Shown: piece by piece, positions 17,402 through 26,231 of the stretch
How the letters are laid out: each line of letters starts with the position of its first letter
How positions within the stretch are numbered: position 1 is the stretch's first letter
Assembly (NCBI RefSeq): GCF_013388255.1
Contig: NZ_CP058215.1
Location: 1,798,001-1,862,000 of the forward strand
Source: Methanolobus zinderi
GTDB taxonomy: Archaea; Halobacteriota; Methanosarcinia; Methanosarcinales; Methanosarcinaceae
DNA: 64,000 nt
Direction: 5' to 3'
The notes under the pieces: generated by a model
The model's input: the letters and a program-made list of their open reading frames with translations, nothing else
The model's database searches: none
Told to the model about the DNA's origin: nothing
Program-made: the position numbers and the translations under genes

Positions 17402-18736
17402 TTAAAGCTGGCAGTCATTACTTTCCGTGTCACAGCTTATAAAATCATGATCATAGATGTCATCCATCTCTTCATGAAGATGTTTATGTTTATTCCCATG
17501 TTCATGCTTATGATCATGATCGTCTTCATCATCGTCATGATTGTGGTGATGGTGGTGATGATCATGCGGGTCATGCAAACGCTGGGATATAAAATTTCGC
17601 TTACTAAAGACCTGTTCCACATTTGAGTCAACCAGATCGACAAGCTGGTCCTCGTTCAGTCCGGAGATTGCAGTGAGGATCTTAAACCTTGGACCAGAAT
17701 GTGCAGTCGTTTTTATGATATTCATTTCAGGGTTTTCGGAATAGGAAGTTATGCTTATTTTTACAGTTTCATCAGGAGTTTCCAGGAACATCTTTATGTG
17801 TCCCACGAATTCAGGACTTAGTTTGATAATTTCGGATTTGACACTCTCGGCAATCTCCATGGAGATTACTTTAGCAGTTTCGCTATCAATGTCCTCCTCC
17901 AGTATTTTGTAGTCATTTGCATAAGAAGCAAGTCCTGAACTTTCACTGTCATAGTGTGTGTGATGTTCGTGATTGTGATTATCATGACTGTGAGGACCAT
18001 GGCCATCGTGTGCCTCATGATGATGGTCTCCATGATGATGCTTGTGATCTTCATCATGGCGACTATGGTCGTGGCATTGTAAACCTACAGTATGATCTTT
18101 CACAGAAGTTACTGAAGCATGACTTTCTTCAGCTAAAGATGGAACGATCATATCCATGAGTTCACTGAAGCCAGAGTCTCCTGCACGTGATGACATAGTA
18201 ATAACCCTGGCACTGGAATTGAGCTGTTGTACAGAATCTACAAGAACAGACATTTTAATAGGCTCAACAAGATCCGCCTTATTTATCACAAGTATCTCTG
18301 CATCTTCTATCTGTCTTAATGCATAGACCTTAACTGATTTCATGATGTCCTTGAAACGGCTACCATCTATTAGTGTCACAAGAGGTGCCACTTTGATATT
18401 ATCCCCGAAGTTCATTAATTCGAGTTCTTTTTTGATCAGATTCGGGAAAGCAATTCCTGAAGGCTCTACCAGAATATAATCTGGATTATATGAGTGGTAA
18501 AGTTCAGTTAGTGTTGTTTTCATGTTGAGTTTCAAAGTGCAGCAGATACATCCGTTTGTTATTTCCTTGGTGTCAAGTCCGTATTTTGAGATCAGGTCAC
18601 CATCAATACCTACTTCTCCAACCTCGTTCACAATTATTGCTACTGTGTGGCCTCTTTCAGCCAGTTCTTTTCCTACATTGATCACTGTTGTTGTCTTTCC
18701 GCTACCTAAAAAACCACCAATGATAATTGCATCCAT
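17402..18736 (-). CDS. CobW/G3E-family GTPase with two histidine-rich metal-storage segments
   Basis: A 444-residue G3E GTPase. Walker A is at 8-16, GCICC at 62-66 and NKAD at 152-155. Two very His/Asp-rich stretches are present: about 206-261, in the linker between GTPase and C-terminal domain, and about 388-430, near the end, containing HDHHHHHHNH. Such tracts store or buffer Ni, Zn or Co ions, as in HypB and some CobW proteins. The gene lies 64 bases upstream of its shorter paralogue, and both could be on one mRNA. The start is preceded by GAGG. A role in supplying metal to the adjacent chelatase CfbA is attractive but inferred; zinc supply is the main alternative. Confidence 0.87.
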   Translation of the reverse strand: MDAIIIGGFLGSGKTTTVINVGKELAERGHTVAIIVNEVGEVGIDGDLISKYGLDTKEITNGCICCTLKLNMKTTLTELYHSYNPDYILVEPSGIAFPNLIKKELELMNFGDNIKVAPLVTLIDGSRFKDIMKSVKVYALRQIEDAEILVINKADLVEPIKMSVLVDSVQQLNSSARVITMSSRAGDSGFSELMDMIVPSLAEESHASVTSVKDHTVGLQCHDHSRHDEDHKHHHGDHHHEAHDGHGPHSHDNHNHEHHTHYDSESSGLASYANDYKILEEDIDSETAKVISMEIAESVKSEIIKLSPEFVGHIKMFLETPDETVKISITSYSENPEMNIIKTTAHSGPRFKILTAISGLNEDQLVDLVDSNVEQVFSKRNFISQRLHDPHDHHHHHHNHDDDEDDHDHKHEHGNKHKHLHEEMDDIYDHDFISCDTESNDCQL

Positions 18737-19007
18737 TTATTCTACCTCCTTAAATGCAGCTAAAAGTTAATACCAATTTATACTATAAAAATGTATTCAC
18801 AAAGTTGGAGACCACCCAAAAATTAATATTAAAATATAAAGCAGGGTGTAGCCACTTATTATAGAGCATAATTGTTATCAATAAGCATACAAAATGTACA
18901 CTTCAAAGAACATAGATTCAGATATGATTAATTAATTTTTAAGTAAAAACAATGTATAGAAAGGTTGTCAACTAAATATTAATAAATATTAGAAGTAACT
19001 GTTTTTG

Positions 19008-19208
19008 TAGTGATACCAAATCAGAATTTTATGGCTTAGCGGAAGTTTAAAGAGCAAACATATAACGAAATCTACAATCTAAACTCTGATACAAACAAAC
19101 GTGAGATTGAGTGTCGGGCATAATGTCAAGATCACCCGTATGAAGCATTCTAGAAGTTGCAAACACATTTCATATCACATATTCAAAAGAGCATATGAAG
19201 TTCTCTAA
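19008..19208 (+). pseudogene. Decayed, internally deleted copy of cfbA
   Basis: This stretch aligns to cfbA at both ends. Near 19018-19047, codons reading I-R-I-L-W-L..S-G-S-L match [12 protein letters not shown], with the start codon lost. From about 19055 the DNA matches cfbA from its ACATAACAAAAGA region, with small indels (shared ATAACRAAA, ACAAAC, GAGATTGA, GTCAAGAT). The last codons (19143-19208) read KHSRSCKHISYHIFKRAYEVL-stop against [21 protein letters not shown]-stop. About 60 codons in the middle are absent, and frameshifts are present. It is therefore a relic of a second cfbA. It fills most of what would otherwise be empty DNA between 18737 and 19359, where nothing else is evident except AT-rich promoter-like sequence. 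Confidence 0.75.
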
Positions 19209-19238
19209 GGCTGTATTACTGACACAGCACTTTTTTTG
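19209..19238 (+). terminator. Decayed terminator of the cfbA relic
   Basis: CTGTATTACTGACACAG followed by a T run matches the cfbA terminator at 16225-16257, but substitutions have weakened the stem. Its persistence supports a duplication that included the whole gene with its terminator. Confidence 0.6.
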
Positions 19239-19359
19239 TTATAATTCATTTGCGACTCCATTATTAGATATCGCATATCAAATACACACAATCCTTACGT
19301 GATCACCTATCAAATCATTTATTGCCAGTGAGCAGGTTTTGATAATTAAGAGGAAAATA

Positions 19360-19794
19360 ATGATCAAGGTGCTGGAGAGCTGCGAAATCGACTCTATAAT
19401 GCATATCTGGCTGAAGACAAATATTAGTTCACACTGTTTTATACCTGAAGAGTACTGGACCAGAAATTATAGTGTTGTCAAAGAGGAATACCTGCCCATC
19501 TCTGCGACCTTTGTCTATAAGGAAGATGAAGTGATCAAGGCTTTCATAAGTGTTATTGATGACTGTTTTATTGGTGCATTATTCGTTTTGGAACAATATC
19601 AGAGAAAAGGAATCGGTCAAGAACTGCTGGACCATTGTAAATCCCTATATTTAAACCTGGAATTGGCAGTGTATACAGAAAACAAGGCTGCTATTGATTT
19701 TTACATGAAGAATGGTTTCAGGGTAAAGAAAAAACAGAAAAATAATGATTCAGGCTTTATGGAATATGTTATGTCCTGGAAAAAAGAAAGATAG
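19360..19794 (+). CDS. GNAT-family N-acetyltransferase
   Basis: A 144-residue acetyl-CoA-dependent acetyltransferase. Acetyl-CoA binding motif A is seen as ALFVLEQYQRKGIGQELLDHC (Q/RxxGxG/A), with the motif B region AVYTENKAAIDFYMKNGF, typical of GNAT enzymes of the YjaB/YiaC sort. The substrate is not predictable. ATG at 19360 follows AAGAGG; the in-frame TTG at 19339 has no ribosome site. It sits alone after the cfbA relic and converges on the DUF169 gene. Confidence 0.85.
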   Translation: MIKVLESCEIDSIMHIWLKTNISSHCFIPEEYWTRNYSVVKEEYLPISATFVYKEDEVIKAFISVIDDCFIGALFVLEQYQRKGIGQELLDHCKSLYLNLELAVYTENKAAIDFYMKNGFRVKKKQKNNDSGFMEYVMSWKKER

Positions 19795-19833
19795 ATACTC
19801 AGCACTTAAAGCGCCGAATTAAAAATAATAGGA

Positions 19834-20532
19834 TTAACAGGCGTAAGTGCCAAACATAGATTCGGCAGATTCCACAAGATCAGCAAGCATATCGACAGGA
19901 ACGCTCATTATCATTTCCTCGTCCTGTATCTCTGTGTATTTCCGGCTTCCACTGCAACCGATGGTTACTCCGGCCTCACCGCTAAGGTATGGGTAGGCAA
20001 CACCATCTGCGCAGACACTCTGCTTACCTGCAAAACCTGAATTTATACGACCGCCGGATTTGTGGAGCAGTGCCTGTGAAAGTTCCATAACCTGTTTTGG
20101 TTTTGCAATGATAAGGATAACATCCGGTTTGAAAGTAGCCTTCTCAAGAGGAGAATAAACAACAGCCTTGATAGAACTTGCCGGAACCATAGGGACCCTT
20201 TCCATAGTTGTCTTTGCAGAATCAAGGGTTTTAAAGTGGTTCAGATTATAGTATACTTCACCGGACTTAAGCTTCGGATTCATTTCCATCAGACCCATTA
20301 CGGCAGCTCCTCCTTTACACTGATGGTCTTCAGGTAAGGCGTAGAACTGGGTACCCAGCCTTCTTACGTTATCCACCATCTGGCAGTGGCGGGTTTTATC
20401 ATCAATATGAGGAATTCCTTCAGGAATCTCTTCGTCGGCTTTTACAAGACGGACAGCAACCGGAGAAGTATCAATTTTAAGTATATCTTTGAGTTCCTTA
20501 CCTAATTTCTGAATATCTTCGTTGTTTATCAT
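19834..20532 (-). CDS. DUF169-family protein
   Basis: A 232-residue protein of the DUF169 family, common in anaerobes and methanogens and without assigned function. Characteristic blocks are DTSPVAVRLVKADEEIPEG near the N terminus, an ADGVAYPYLSGEAGVTIGCSGSRKY block with conserved Gly/Cys, and several isolated cysteines (CQMV, QCKGG, SVCADG, IGCSG), which could bind a metal or cluster. The start chosen is the ATG at 20532, preceded by AGGAGA at good spacing; an upstream in-frame ATG at 20607 lacks a site and would add 25 non-family residues. A palindrome lies 108-125 bases upstream. Confidence 0.8.
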   Translation of the reverse strand: MINNEDIQKLGKELKDILKIDTSPVAVRLVKADEEIPEGIPHIDDKTRHCQMVDNVRRLGTQFYALPEDHQCKGGAAVMGLMEMNPKLKSGEVYYNLNHFKTLDSAKTTMERVPMVPASSIKAVVYSPLEKATFKPDVILIIAKPKQVMELSQALLHKSGGRINSGFAGKQSVCADGVAYPYLSGEAGVTIGCSGSRKYTEIQDEEMIMSVPVDMLADLVESAESMFGTYAC

Positions 20533-20639
20533 GGTATCTCCTGCAAAAAACGTATGATCGGATGTGCATATAATATGCACAACTGCTATATCAATCTTAC
20601 TATCCATTATTCAGAAAAACACAATATAGCGACATATTT

Positions 20640-20657
20640 TGTTAACGCCTGTTAACA
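20640..20657. promoter_or_regulatory. Operator-like inverted repeat upstream of the DUF169 gene
   Basis: TGTTAAC-GCCT-GTTAACA is a perfect seven-base inverted repeat with a four-base spacer. It lies just upstream of AT-rich promoter sequence (TATATTGTG on the minus strand near 20612-20622) for the DUF169 gene and beyond the 3' end of trmB. Size and position fit a site for a dimeric winged-helix regulator. Confidence 0.45.
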
Positions 20658-20817
20658 TATGCTAAAAATCAACTTATAGAATTCTTAGTTAGCAATATAG
20701 TCTCATCTGTAACAGAAAATAAGTTCTTAACAAATTTGCTTTCAAACCCGATCAGCTATACCTGAAAGCAAATTATAAAGAGAAAATGCATGTTATGAAA
20801 TCTTCCTGAAAGAAAAA

Positions 20818-21618
20818 TCACACCAGATTATATTTTTCAGAAATTTTCCATTTGGCATTGAGAAGATGGGAAATGGTTGCCGAAAATTCCTTGCCATTTG
20901 TCCAGATAGCCTTCAAATCGGTCTCCCCCTGATCCTCATTTATAACATCCACCAGTATCTCGGAATTATCAATAACGATCACAAAACTCTTAAGTTCACA
21001 TGGAACGTCCTGATCCAGATTGATCCGTACAGATGCAAGTGGTATATTTTCGGATATCTTGCGGGCTTCTTCTTCTGTAGAACTGACAAAACGTACATTC
21101 ACACCCTCAGCAATCTTTTCGTTGAATAGAGCCATGATCGTCTCGTAATCCTTTATAAAAGAAGGATACCTCCTGGCGAGTGTATAAAACGGTGTGGATG
21201 AACTCAGTACCAGAATCTCTTCCTGTGCATTCCCGACAAGCTGGATGATCTTATCAGCCACATTCCTGACCCCGTTTATGGTCCATATGGCTTCCTCCAA
21301 ATTATCCTCCGCCGAGCTCCGGTATATGCTATCCAGTTCAAGCAGGATGCTGTCACATTTATCCTCAAAACTGCGTTTGAGTTTGTTGACAGCATCTTCG
21401 GGAGGAAGACATTTATAGCGCACAGGTCGGGTATTCTGGACCTCTATCAGACCTTTTTTCTCAAGTTTTTTCAAAGCTCCGTAAATCGCTGAGCTGGGAA
21501 CACCAGAATCAGCATTAAGGGTTGCCACTGTAGCAGTATCGTTTTTCACAAGCGCTGCAAACACCCTGGCTTCATAGGAGGTGAAGCCGATTTCCTGAAG
21601 GGAATCTGTAAGAAGCAT
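20818..21618 (-). CDS. TrmB-family transcriptional regulator, last gene of the exporter operon
   Basis: A 266-residue protein with an N-terminal winged helix of the TrmB family (residues 1-80: LQEIGFTSYEARVFAALVKND, SGVPSSAIYGALKKLEKKGLIEV). A coiled-coil follows (about 85-110), then a ligand-binding-like domain containing EEILVLSSSTPFY and VIVIDNSEILVDVI. TrmB proteins often sense sugars or envelope-related compounds. It lies 23 bases after the NEW3 gene on the same strand, so it is likely the final gene of the MMPL-NEW3-NEW3-trmB operon and an autoregulator. A paralogue is encoded at 27004-27864. AGGTGAAG precedes the ATG. Confidence 0.85.
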   Translation of the reverse strand: MLLTDSLQEIGFTSYEARVFAALVKNDTATVATLNADSGVPSSAIYGALKKLEKKGLIEVQNTRPVRYKCLPPEDAVNKLKRSFEDKCDSILLELDSIYRSSAEDNLEEAIWTINGVRNVADKIIQLVGNAQEEILVLSSSTPFYTLARRYPSFIKDYETIMALFNEKIAEGVNVRFVSSTEEEARKISENIPLASVRINLDQDVPCELKSFVIVIDNSEILVDVINEDQGETDLKAIWTNGKEFSATISHLLNAKWKISEKYNLV

Positions 21619-21641
21619 CGGAATTCACTTCACCTGCCCGT

Positions 21642-22742
21642 TCAGTCTTTTCTGCCACTCAGTAATTTCCTGCCGCCGACATATACCAGTCCGAGAACTA
21701 TTATGACCCCACCAACTACAGCAAGGCTTGCCATACCGGAGCCAGACAAACCTGCTGGCAGGATCTCTACCCGGATCTTGATGGTGTCGGATATCTGGCT
21801 GTGTCCGTCGCTGTCCTCGTACTTGATCTCACTGTTAATGGCGTATACCTTCGGAACGGCCGATTCGTCCACCTTCAGCTTGAATATGGCCTCAGAGGTC
21901 TCACCTGGTGCGATTGAGCCTATAAAGGACTGGTCATCGGTTGTACTGAAAGGATCATCGGCACTAATCCTGACCGTGGCATCCCTTACTTCTTCTTCAC
22001 CTACGTTCTTATAGGCAACACGCAGCAAGCCTTCTCCGCCTGCTTCAAGATTAGCTGTGACGTTTGCGACCTCAAAGTCTGCTTCCTTTTCAACAACAAC
22101 GGAAAGCGGCTGAACCTGCTGGCCGACAGCATACCACATGCCAACTTCCATATTGGTGATACCAAGATCCGTCTCATTGTCACCATTCACCTGTACGTTC
22201 TCCTGATAACCATAGACCATGGTGAGATTGAGTGGATATTCTCCGGCAGGAGCGTTCTTTGATATCTCTATATTGAATTTTACAGGACTGTCCAGTTGCT
22301 GACCGCTTGAAAGGGAGCCTGCCTCCTGAGGGCCGGACTTTACTCTGACATACGGGCTGTCGGATTCCAGTGCTGCAACTATTCCGATGGCAGTGGTACG
22401 CTGTGCCTCATAACCCATCTCTGCTTTCTGCAACTTCTGATCCAGATCAGATCCGAAATCAGGCTCGTCGTCGGACTCAAAGCCGGTGATCACGCCTTTG
22501 TTCATGAGATTGATGCTGAGGGTTACCTCATCGCCACGGGAGAACTCATTGTCACCCACCATTGTGGCACTAACATCAGGACCACCATAAACAGTGTAGT
22601 AGTTCTCATCAAAATTGAAGAATTCCGGGAGATCCAGGTCCATTGTAGTCATTTCCTGGGCATATGCCTGTGAAGGGAACAACGCCAGGAGGACCAGCAG
22701 GACAAACGGAACTGACCTTAACAAGTTTTTGATCTTAATCAT
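21642..22742 (-). CDS. COG1361/NEW3-type envelope protein with C-terminal anchor (first paralogue)
   Basis: A 366-residue exported protein. It has a signal peptide (MIKIKNLLRSVPFVLLVLLA...AYAQ), an N-terminal block with YYTVYGGPDVSATMVGD and FSRGDEVTLSINLMNKG, and one or two immunoglobulin-like NEW3/CARDB domains (VTANLEAGGEGLLRVAYKN). A C-terminal helix (ASLAVVGGVIIVLGLVYVGG) ends in basic residues. The chain is outside the cell, anchored by its C terminus. The ATG at 22742 overlaps the end of the upstream paralogue by eight bases and follows GAGG; an ATG at 22784 would lengthen the N terminus without a site. Such proteins are often coupled to MMPL exporters; the exact role is unknown. Confidence 0.82.
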   Translation of the reverse strand: MIKIKNLLRSVPFVLLVLLALFPSQAYAQEMTTMDLDLPEFFNFDENYYTVYGGPDVSATMVGDNEFSRGDEVTLSINLMNKGVITGFESDDEPDFGSDLDQKLQKAEMGYEAQRTTAIGIVAALESDSPYVRVKSGPQEAGSLSSGQQLDSPVKFNIEISKNAPAGEYPLNLTMVYGYQENVQVNGDNETDLGITNMEVGMWYAVGQQVQPLSVVVEKEADFEVANVTANLEAGGEGLLRVAYKNVGEEEVRDATVRISADDPFSTTDDQSFIGSIAPGETSEAIFKLKVDESAVPKVYAINSEIKYEDSDGHSQISDTIKIRVEILPAGLSGSGMASLAVVGGVIIVLGLVYVGGRKLLSGRKD

Positions 22743-23865
22743 ATTTATCCTCTTCATTGTTCTTGATTTTATTATTGCTTCCATTTTTCCTTATATTCTT
22801 GATAATCAATACCAGCCCCATAATAACAAGACCTGCCAGGGCAATGGCTGTAATATTGAATTGTCTGTCAGGCATCCGGACATTTATATCTACCTTCATG
22901 TTCTCCGAAAACGCCGTTTCTTCATCATCGTCAATGTATCTGATCTCACTATCCAGACCATAGATCTTTTCCACTGCACTGTCAGATGAGCCGATCTCAA
23001 AGGAGATAGTCCTGCTCTCCCCGGGCTGAAGGGTTCCCAGACTTTTTACCGTATTCTCCGAGCTGAGAGGTTTCATTACAATTACCCTTGCCACAGCATC
23101 CTTTGCAGGGAGCTCTCCTATATTGGTGTAAGTCACATTGATGACATTGCTCTGACCTACTTCCAGATCTCCGGATACCTCACTTACCTCGAATCTTGCT
23201 TCCGGTTCCACGATCACAGGAATCTGCATTGTGGTATTGGCATTTTTATAATAATTTGCATGGTCAGTTGACAGACCCAGTTGTGCAACCTCATCGGTGG
23301 TCATCCTGACATCACTCTGGTATTCGTATTCCACCGGCAACTCCAACATGTAAGTTCCGGCAGGAGCATTGTTCGAGACAGTTAATGTAAATGTTAGGGG
23401 ATCGGGCAACTGGCCCGGTACTACCTCTTCCAGCGTCTGGCTGCTCGTTGCAGGGTCGACTTCGATGAACTCCGTGTTTGAAATGAGGGTAGTTTTTACT
23501 CCCTGTGCCGTGGTTCTCTTAGTCTCATATTCCAGTTCCGTAAGAGAAAGCTGGTGAAGCACTTCGGAGCTGCCTACATCCTTGTCTGCTTTCACACCTT
23601 TGAAGATACCGCGATTTGCAAGGACTATATTAATCTGAGCGGTCTCACCTCTGCTGAGTTCCGTATCACCGACAACCGATGAGTAAAGTGCCGGTTCGCC
23701 ATAAGTGTTGTAATAGTTCTCCGTATATTCATAAGGCAGAGGGATGTAATCCTTCGCACCTGCCGGCTGCATACACAGGACAAGCAGAGTTGCAAGAAGG
23801 ATACAGATAAACAGAGAACCTGAAATGATTCTTTTTTTGTTCATTGCTTTACTGAAATTATTCAT
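22735..23865 (-). CDS. COG1361/NEW3-type envelope protein with C-terminal anchor (second paralogue)
   Basis: A 376-residue paralogue of the preceding protein, with the same order: signal peptide (RIISGSLFICILLATLLVLCMQPAGA), the YYNTYGEPALYSSVVGD and LSRGETAQINIVLANRG block, NEW3-like beta domains (VSGDLEVGQSNVINVTYTN; GTLQPGESRTISFEI), and a C-terminal helix (ITAIALAGLVIMGLVLIIKN) followed by a Lys/Asn-rich cytoplasmic tail. It overlaps the exporter gene on one side (ATGA) and its paralogue on the other, so all three are translationally coupled. It probably forms an external accessory to the exporter, like a periplasmic adaptor; this is inferred. Confidence 0.82.
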   Translation of the reverse strand: MNNFSKAMNKKRIISGSLFICILLATLLVLCMQPAGAKDYIPLPYEYTENYYNTYGEPALYSSVVGDTELSRGETAQINIVLANRGIFKGVKADKDVGSSEVLHQLSLTELEYETKRTTAQGVKTTLISNTEFIEVDPATSSQTLEEVVPGQLPDPLTFTLTVSNNAPAGTYMLELPVEYEYQSDVRMTTDEVAQLGLSTDHANYYKNANTTMQIPVIVEPEARFEVSEVSGDLEVGQSNVINVTYTNIGELPAKDAVARVIVMKPLSSENTVKSLGTLQPGESRTISFEIGSSDSAVEKIYGLDSEIRYIDDDEETAFSENMKVDINVRMPDRQFNITAIALAGLVIMGLVLIIKNIRKNGSNNKIKNNEEDKYD

Positions 23866-26231
23866 GTAAGGTCTACCTCCGGAGTGTTCTTAGCCGGACC
23901 TGTGGCAGGAGTTAGTGTTACATCCTTCAATTGATTTTTCTTTTTCCCGTTCTCACGGTGAGTATCCAGGAACACTATCACAGCAGGGAATATGACAAAG
24001 GTTGCCAGCAATGCAAGCACAACATCGATAACGGTTATCATACCGAAACTGCTTGTGATTACAAAAGGTGAGGCTATCAGTGCCGAGAAACCGAAAACCG
24101 TGGTCAGGCCTGAAGTAAATATTGCCTTTCCGATCTTTACACTGGCTTCTTCCATAGCTTCTTCGGGACTTGCACCCCTTTCTTTTTCTTCGAAATACCG
24201 CTCCATCATGAGTACCGCATACTCAGAACCCACACCAAGGATCAGTGCACCCAGTGTCGCTGTCATAGGGTTGTACTCCATTCCGGAGTAGTACATGATA
24301 CCACCCGACCAGCCAACTACCATTGCCATTGTTATGACAGGTGTCAGTGCCTTGAGATAGTCACGGTAGATTACCAGCAGACCGAAGAATACCAGTACCA
24401 GACCAAGCAGTGTCATGAGTGTCCTTCCTGATGTAAGTGCGGCTATAACCTCAACAAAGACCATTGATCTGCCTGTGATGGTGGCACTTGTTCCGGGAGG
24501 GAGAGACATCCATGCTATATCCTCTTCAATCACTTCCCCGAGAGCTTCGATCCCTTCCAGCCCGAGCTCTCCCATGGCATTACCGATATTGAGGTTGAGC
24601 ATGGTCATCGTGTTGCCGTGCATATACCTTTCTCTGGTAGTCTCCGGCATCTGCTCATAAAGTGCAACTACCTCTGCCCTGTCATCAGGAATAGTTCCTC
24701 CGTTCATGCTTTTGACAACATCCACGATACTGCTGGAACCATATACATGGCTCCTGCCGTCCACTTCATGTTGACCGAACTCGTCCATCCATTTGAGCAG
24801 TTCGGGGTCTGCGTTATCAGAGGTTTTTATAATGATATTCAGTTCATCGCTGCCACCAAGGATATCACTCATATGCTGCAGGTCTATCAGTCCCGGCATA
24901 TCCTGTGGAACAAAGGTTTCGGTGTCCGTACTTATGGGAACTTTTGTATCAACATAGATACCACCAACACAGAGCAGGCCTGCAACTGCCAGTATGATTA
25001 GTGGATGGCGCATTGAGATCGCGGCAGTCTTTCCGATTACACGATCCAGGAAATCAGGACCTTCATCCTGCGTTTTAATTTCTTTTTTCTTTGAAGCTGA
25101 ATTTGGTTTGAGTTTTCTGATGATCGGGTTATCTCCCAGCCTGTCAAGACCGTAGATTACCGTAACACCTACAAAGAGAGATGAGAGGAAACACATCAGT
25201 ATACCTATCATCAGAAGTTTTCCGAAATCCTGTATCATAGGGACCGATGATGTGAACAGCGAGAAGAATCCAAGGGCTGTGATTATCAATGCTATTAGTA
25301 CTGCCGGCCCTGTATGCTTGACCGTATCGATCACAGCTTCTTCGGGGGATTCACCCTTTGCAAGTTCTTCTTCTATACGATTGTGGAACTGGATCGCATA
25401 ATCTATTCCCAGACCAATGAGTACCGGGAAGGCAGCCATGGAAACCATGGTCATCGGGATACTGAGATACCCCATGGCACCGAATGTGAAGATAATACCA
25501 AGCAATACGATGGGCAGAGGCAGAAGTCTCCAGCGTACATGCCTGAATACAAGATAGAGTACGATAACCATCAGAACAACGGAGAGCATGAGCAAAAGAC
25601 TCATACTGCTCATCATTTCCTCGTTCATGGCTATGTTGAACGCCGGGTCCCCTGTTACAATAATATTATAGTCAGCCGGGAAAAGCGCCATCTCGACCGA
25701 TCTTTCGGTCTCACGCAGAATATCCTCCTGCATGGCCTCTGAAGCGGAACCTGAGAAGACAACAGAAACAACTGCATGGGTCTGATCAGGTACCAGTGCT
25801 TCCGGAACATCCGATTCAATGATCTCATCGATCACCGCTTCATCCTCAGGAATCTCACTCCGGCCCGTGTTCTGATACGTCACGTCCTTAATAACAGATG
25901 AGGCAGAGGTGACCTCCAGTACATTGGGTATATTCTGTGTGGACTGCTGGAGGCGATCCATTGCCTTTAGCACCTCAGGCTGGGTGACATCGCTTCCTTC
26001 CACCATCACAACAATGGATTCCGTACTGAAGAGATTCATGTACAGATGGTCGAAGTCCTGATAGAGCTTTGAATCTTTATCGACAAAGGTATCGGTACCC
26101 GATGCCATCTCGATCATAGAGGCACCCTGGAAGGAGATGACCATCAATAATAATGCAATGATCAGAATGGGTATGGAATTATCCTCAATGAATACCCCGA
26201 GTTTTTCAAAATTGGCCTTTATGATCGACAC
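23862..26231 (-). CDS. RND-superfamily (MMPL-type) exporter
   Basis: A 789-residue membrane protein with the RND two-fold repeat. One helix at the N terminus (ILIIALLLMVISFQG) is followed by a large external loop and a five-helix bundle containing GLGIDYAIQFHNRIEEE. A second cycle follows, with helix, external loop and bundle containing GVGSEYAVLMMERYFEE. The paired GxGxD/E-Y-A motifs are typical of archaeal and MmpL-like exporters of lipids or other hydrophobic compounds, driven by ion gradients. It is the first gene of an operon with two NEW3 proteins and TrmB. The coordinate start is GTG at 26231, but this codon overlaps the Shine-Dalgarno AAGGAG; ATC at 26225 is the codon at normal spacing. 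Confidence 0.9.
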   Translation of the reverse strand: MSIIKANFEKLGVFIEDNSIPILIIALLLMVISFQGASMIEMASGTDTFVDKDSKLYQDFDHLYMNLFSTESIVVMVEGSDVTQPEVLKAMDRLQQSTQNIPNVLEVTSASSVIKDVTYQNTGRSEIPEDEAVIDEIIESDVPEALVPDQTHAVVSVVFSGSASEAMQEDILRETERSVEMALFPADYNIIVTGDPAFNIAMNEEMMSSMSLLLMLSVVLMVIVLYLVFRHVRWRLLPLPIVLLGIIFTFGAMGYLSIPMTMVSMAAFPVLIGLGIDYAIQFHNRIEEELAKGESPEEAVIDTVKHTGPAVLIALIITALGFFSLFTSSVPMIQDFGKLLMIGILMCFLSSLFVGVTVIYGLDRLGDNPIIRKLKPNSASKKKEIKTQDEGPDFLDRVIGKTAAISMRHPLIILAVAGLLCVGGIYVDTKVPISTDTETFVPQDMPGLIDLQHMSDILGGSDELNIIIKTSDNADPELLKWMDEFGQHEVDGRSHVYGSSSIVDVVKSMNGGTIPDDRAEVVALYEQMPETTRERYMHGNTMTMLNLNIGNAMGELGLEGIEALGEVIEEDIAWMSLPPGTSATITGRSMVFVEVIAALTSGRTLMTLLGLVLVFFGLLVIYRDYLKALTPVITMAMVVGWSGGIMYYSGMEYNPMTATLGALILGVGSEYAVLMMERYFEEKERGASPEEAMEEASVKIGKAIFTSGLTTVFGFSALIASPFVITSSFGMITVIDVVLALLATFVIFPAVIVFLDTHRENGKKKNQLKDVTLTPATGPAKNTPEVDLT

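Noticed and set aside
17437-18159. Met/Ile- and His/Asp-rich ORFs in other frames of the His-rich CobW gene
   Set aside because: They are frame-shifted readings of the CAT/GAT repeats that encode the His/Asp tracts of the real protein.
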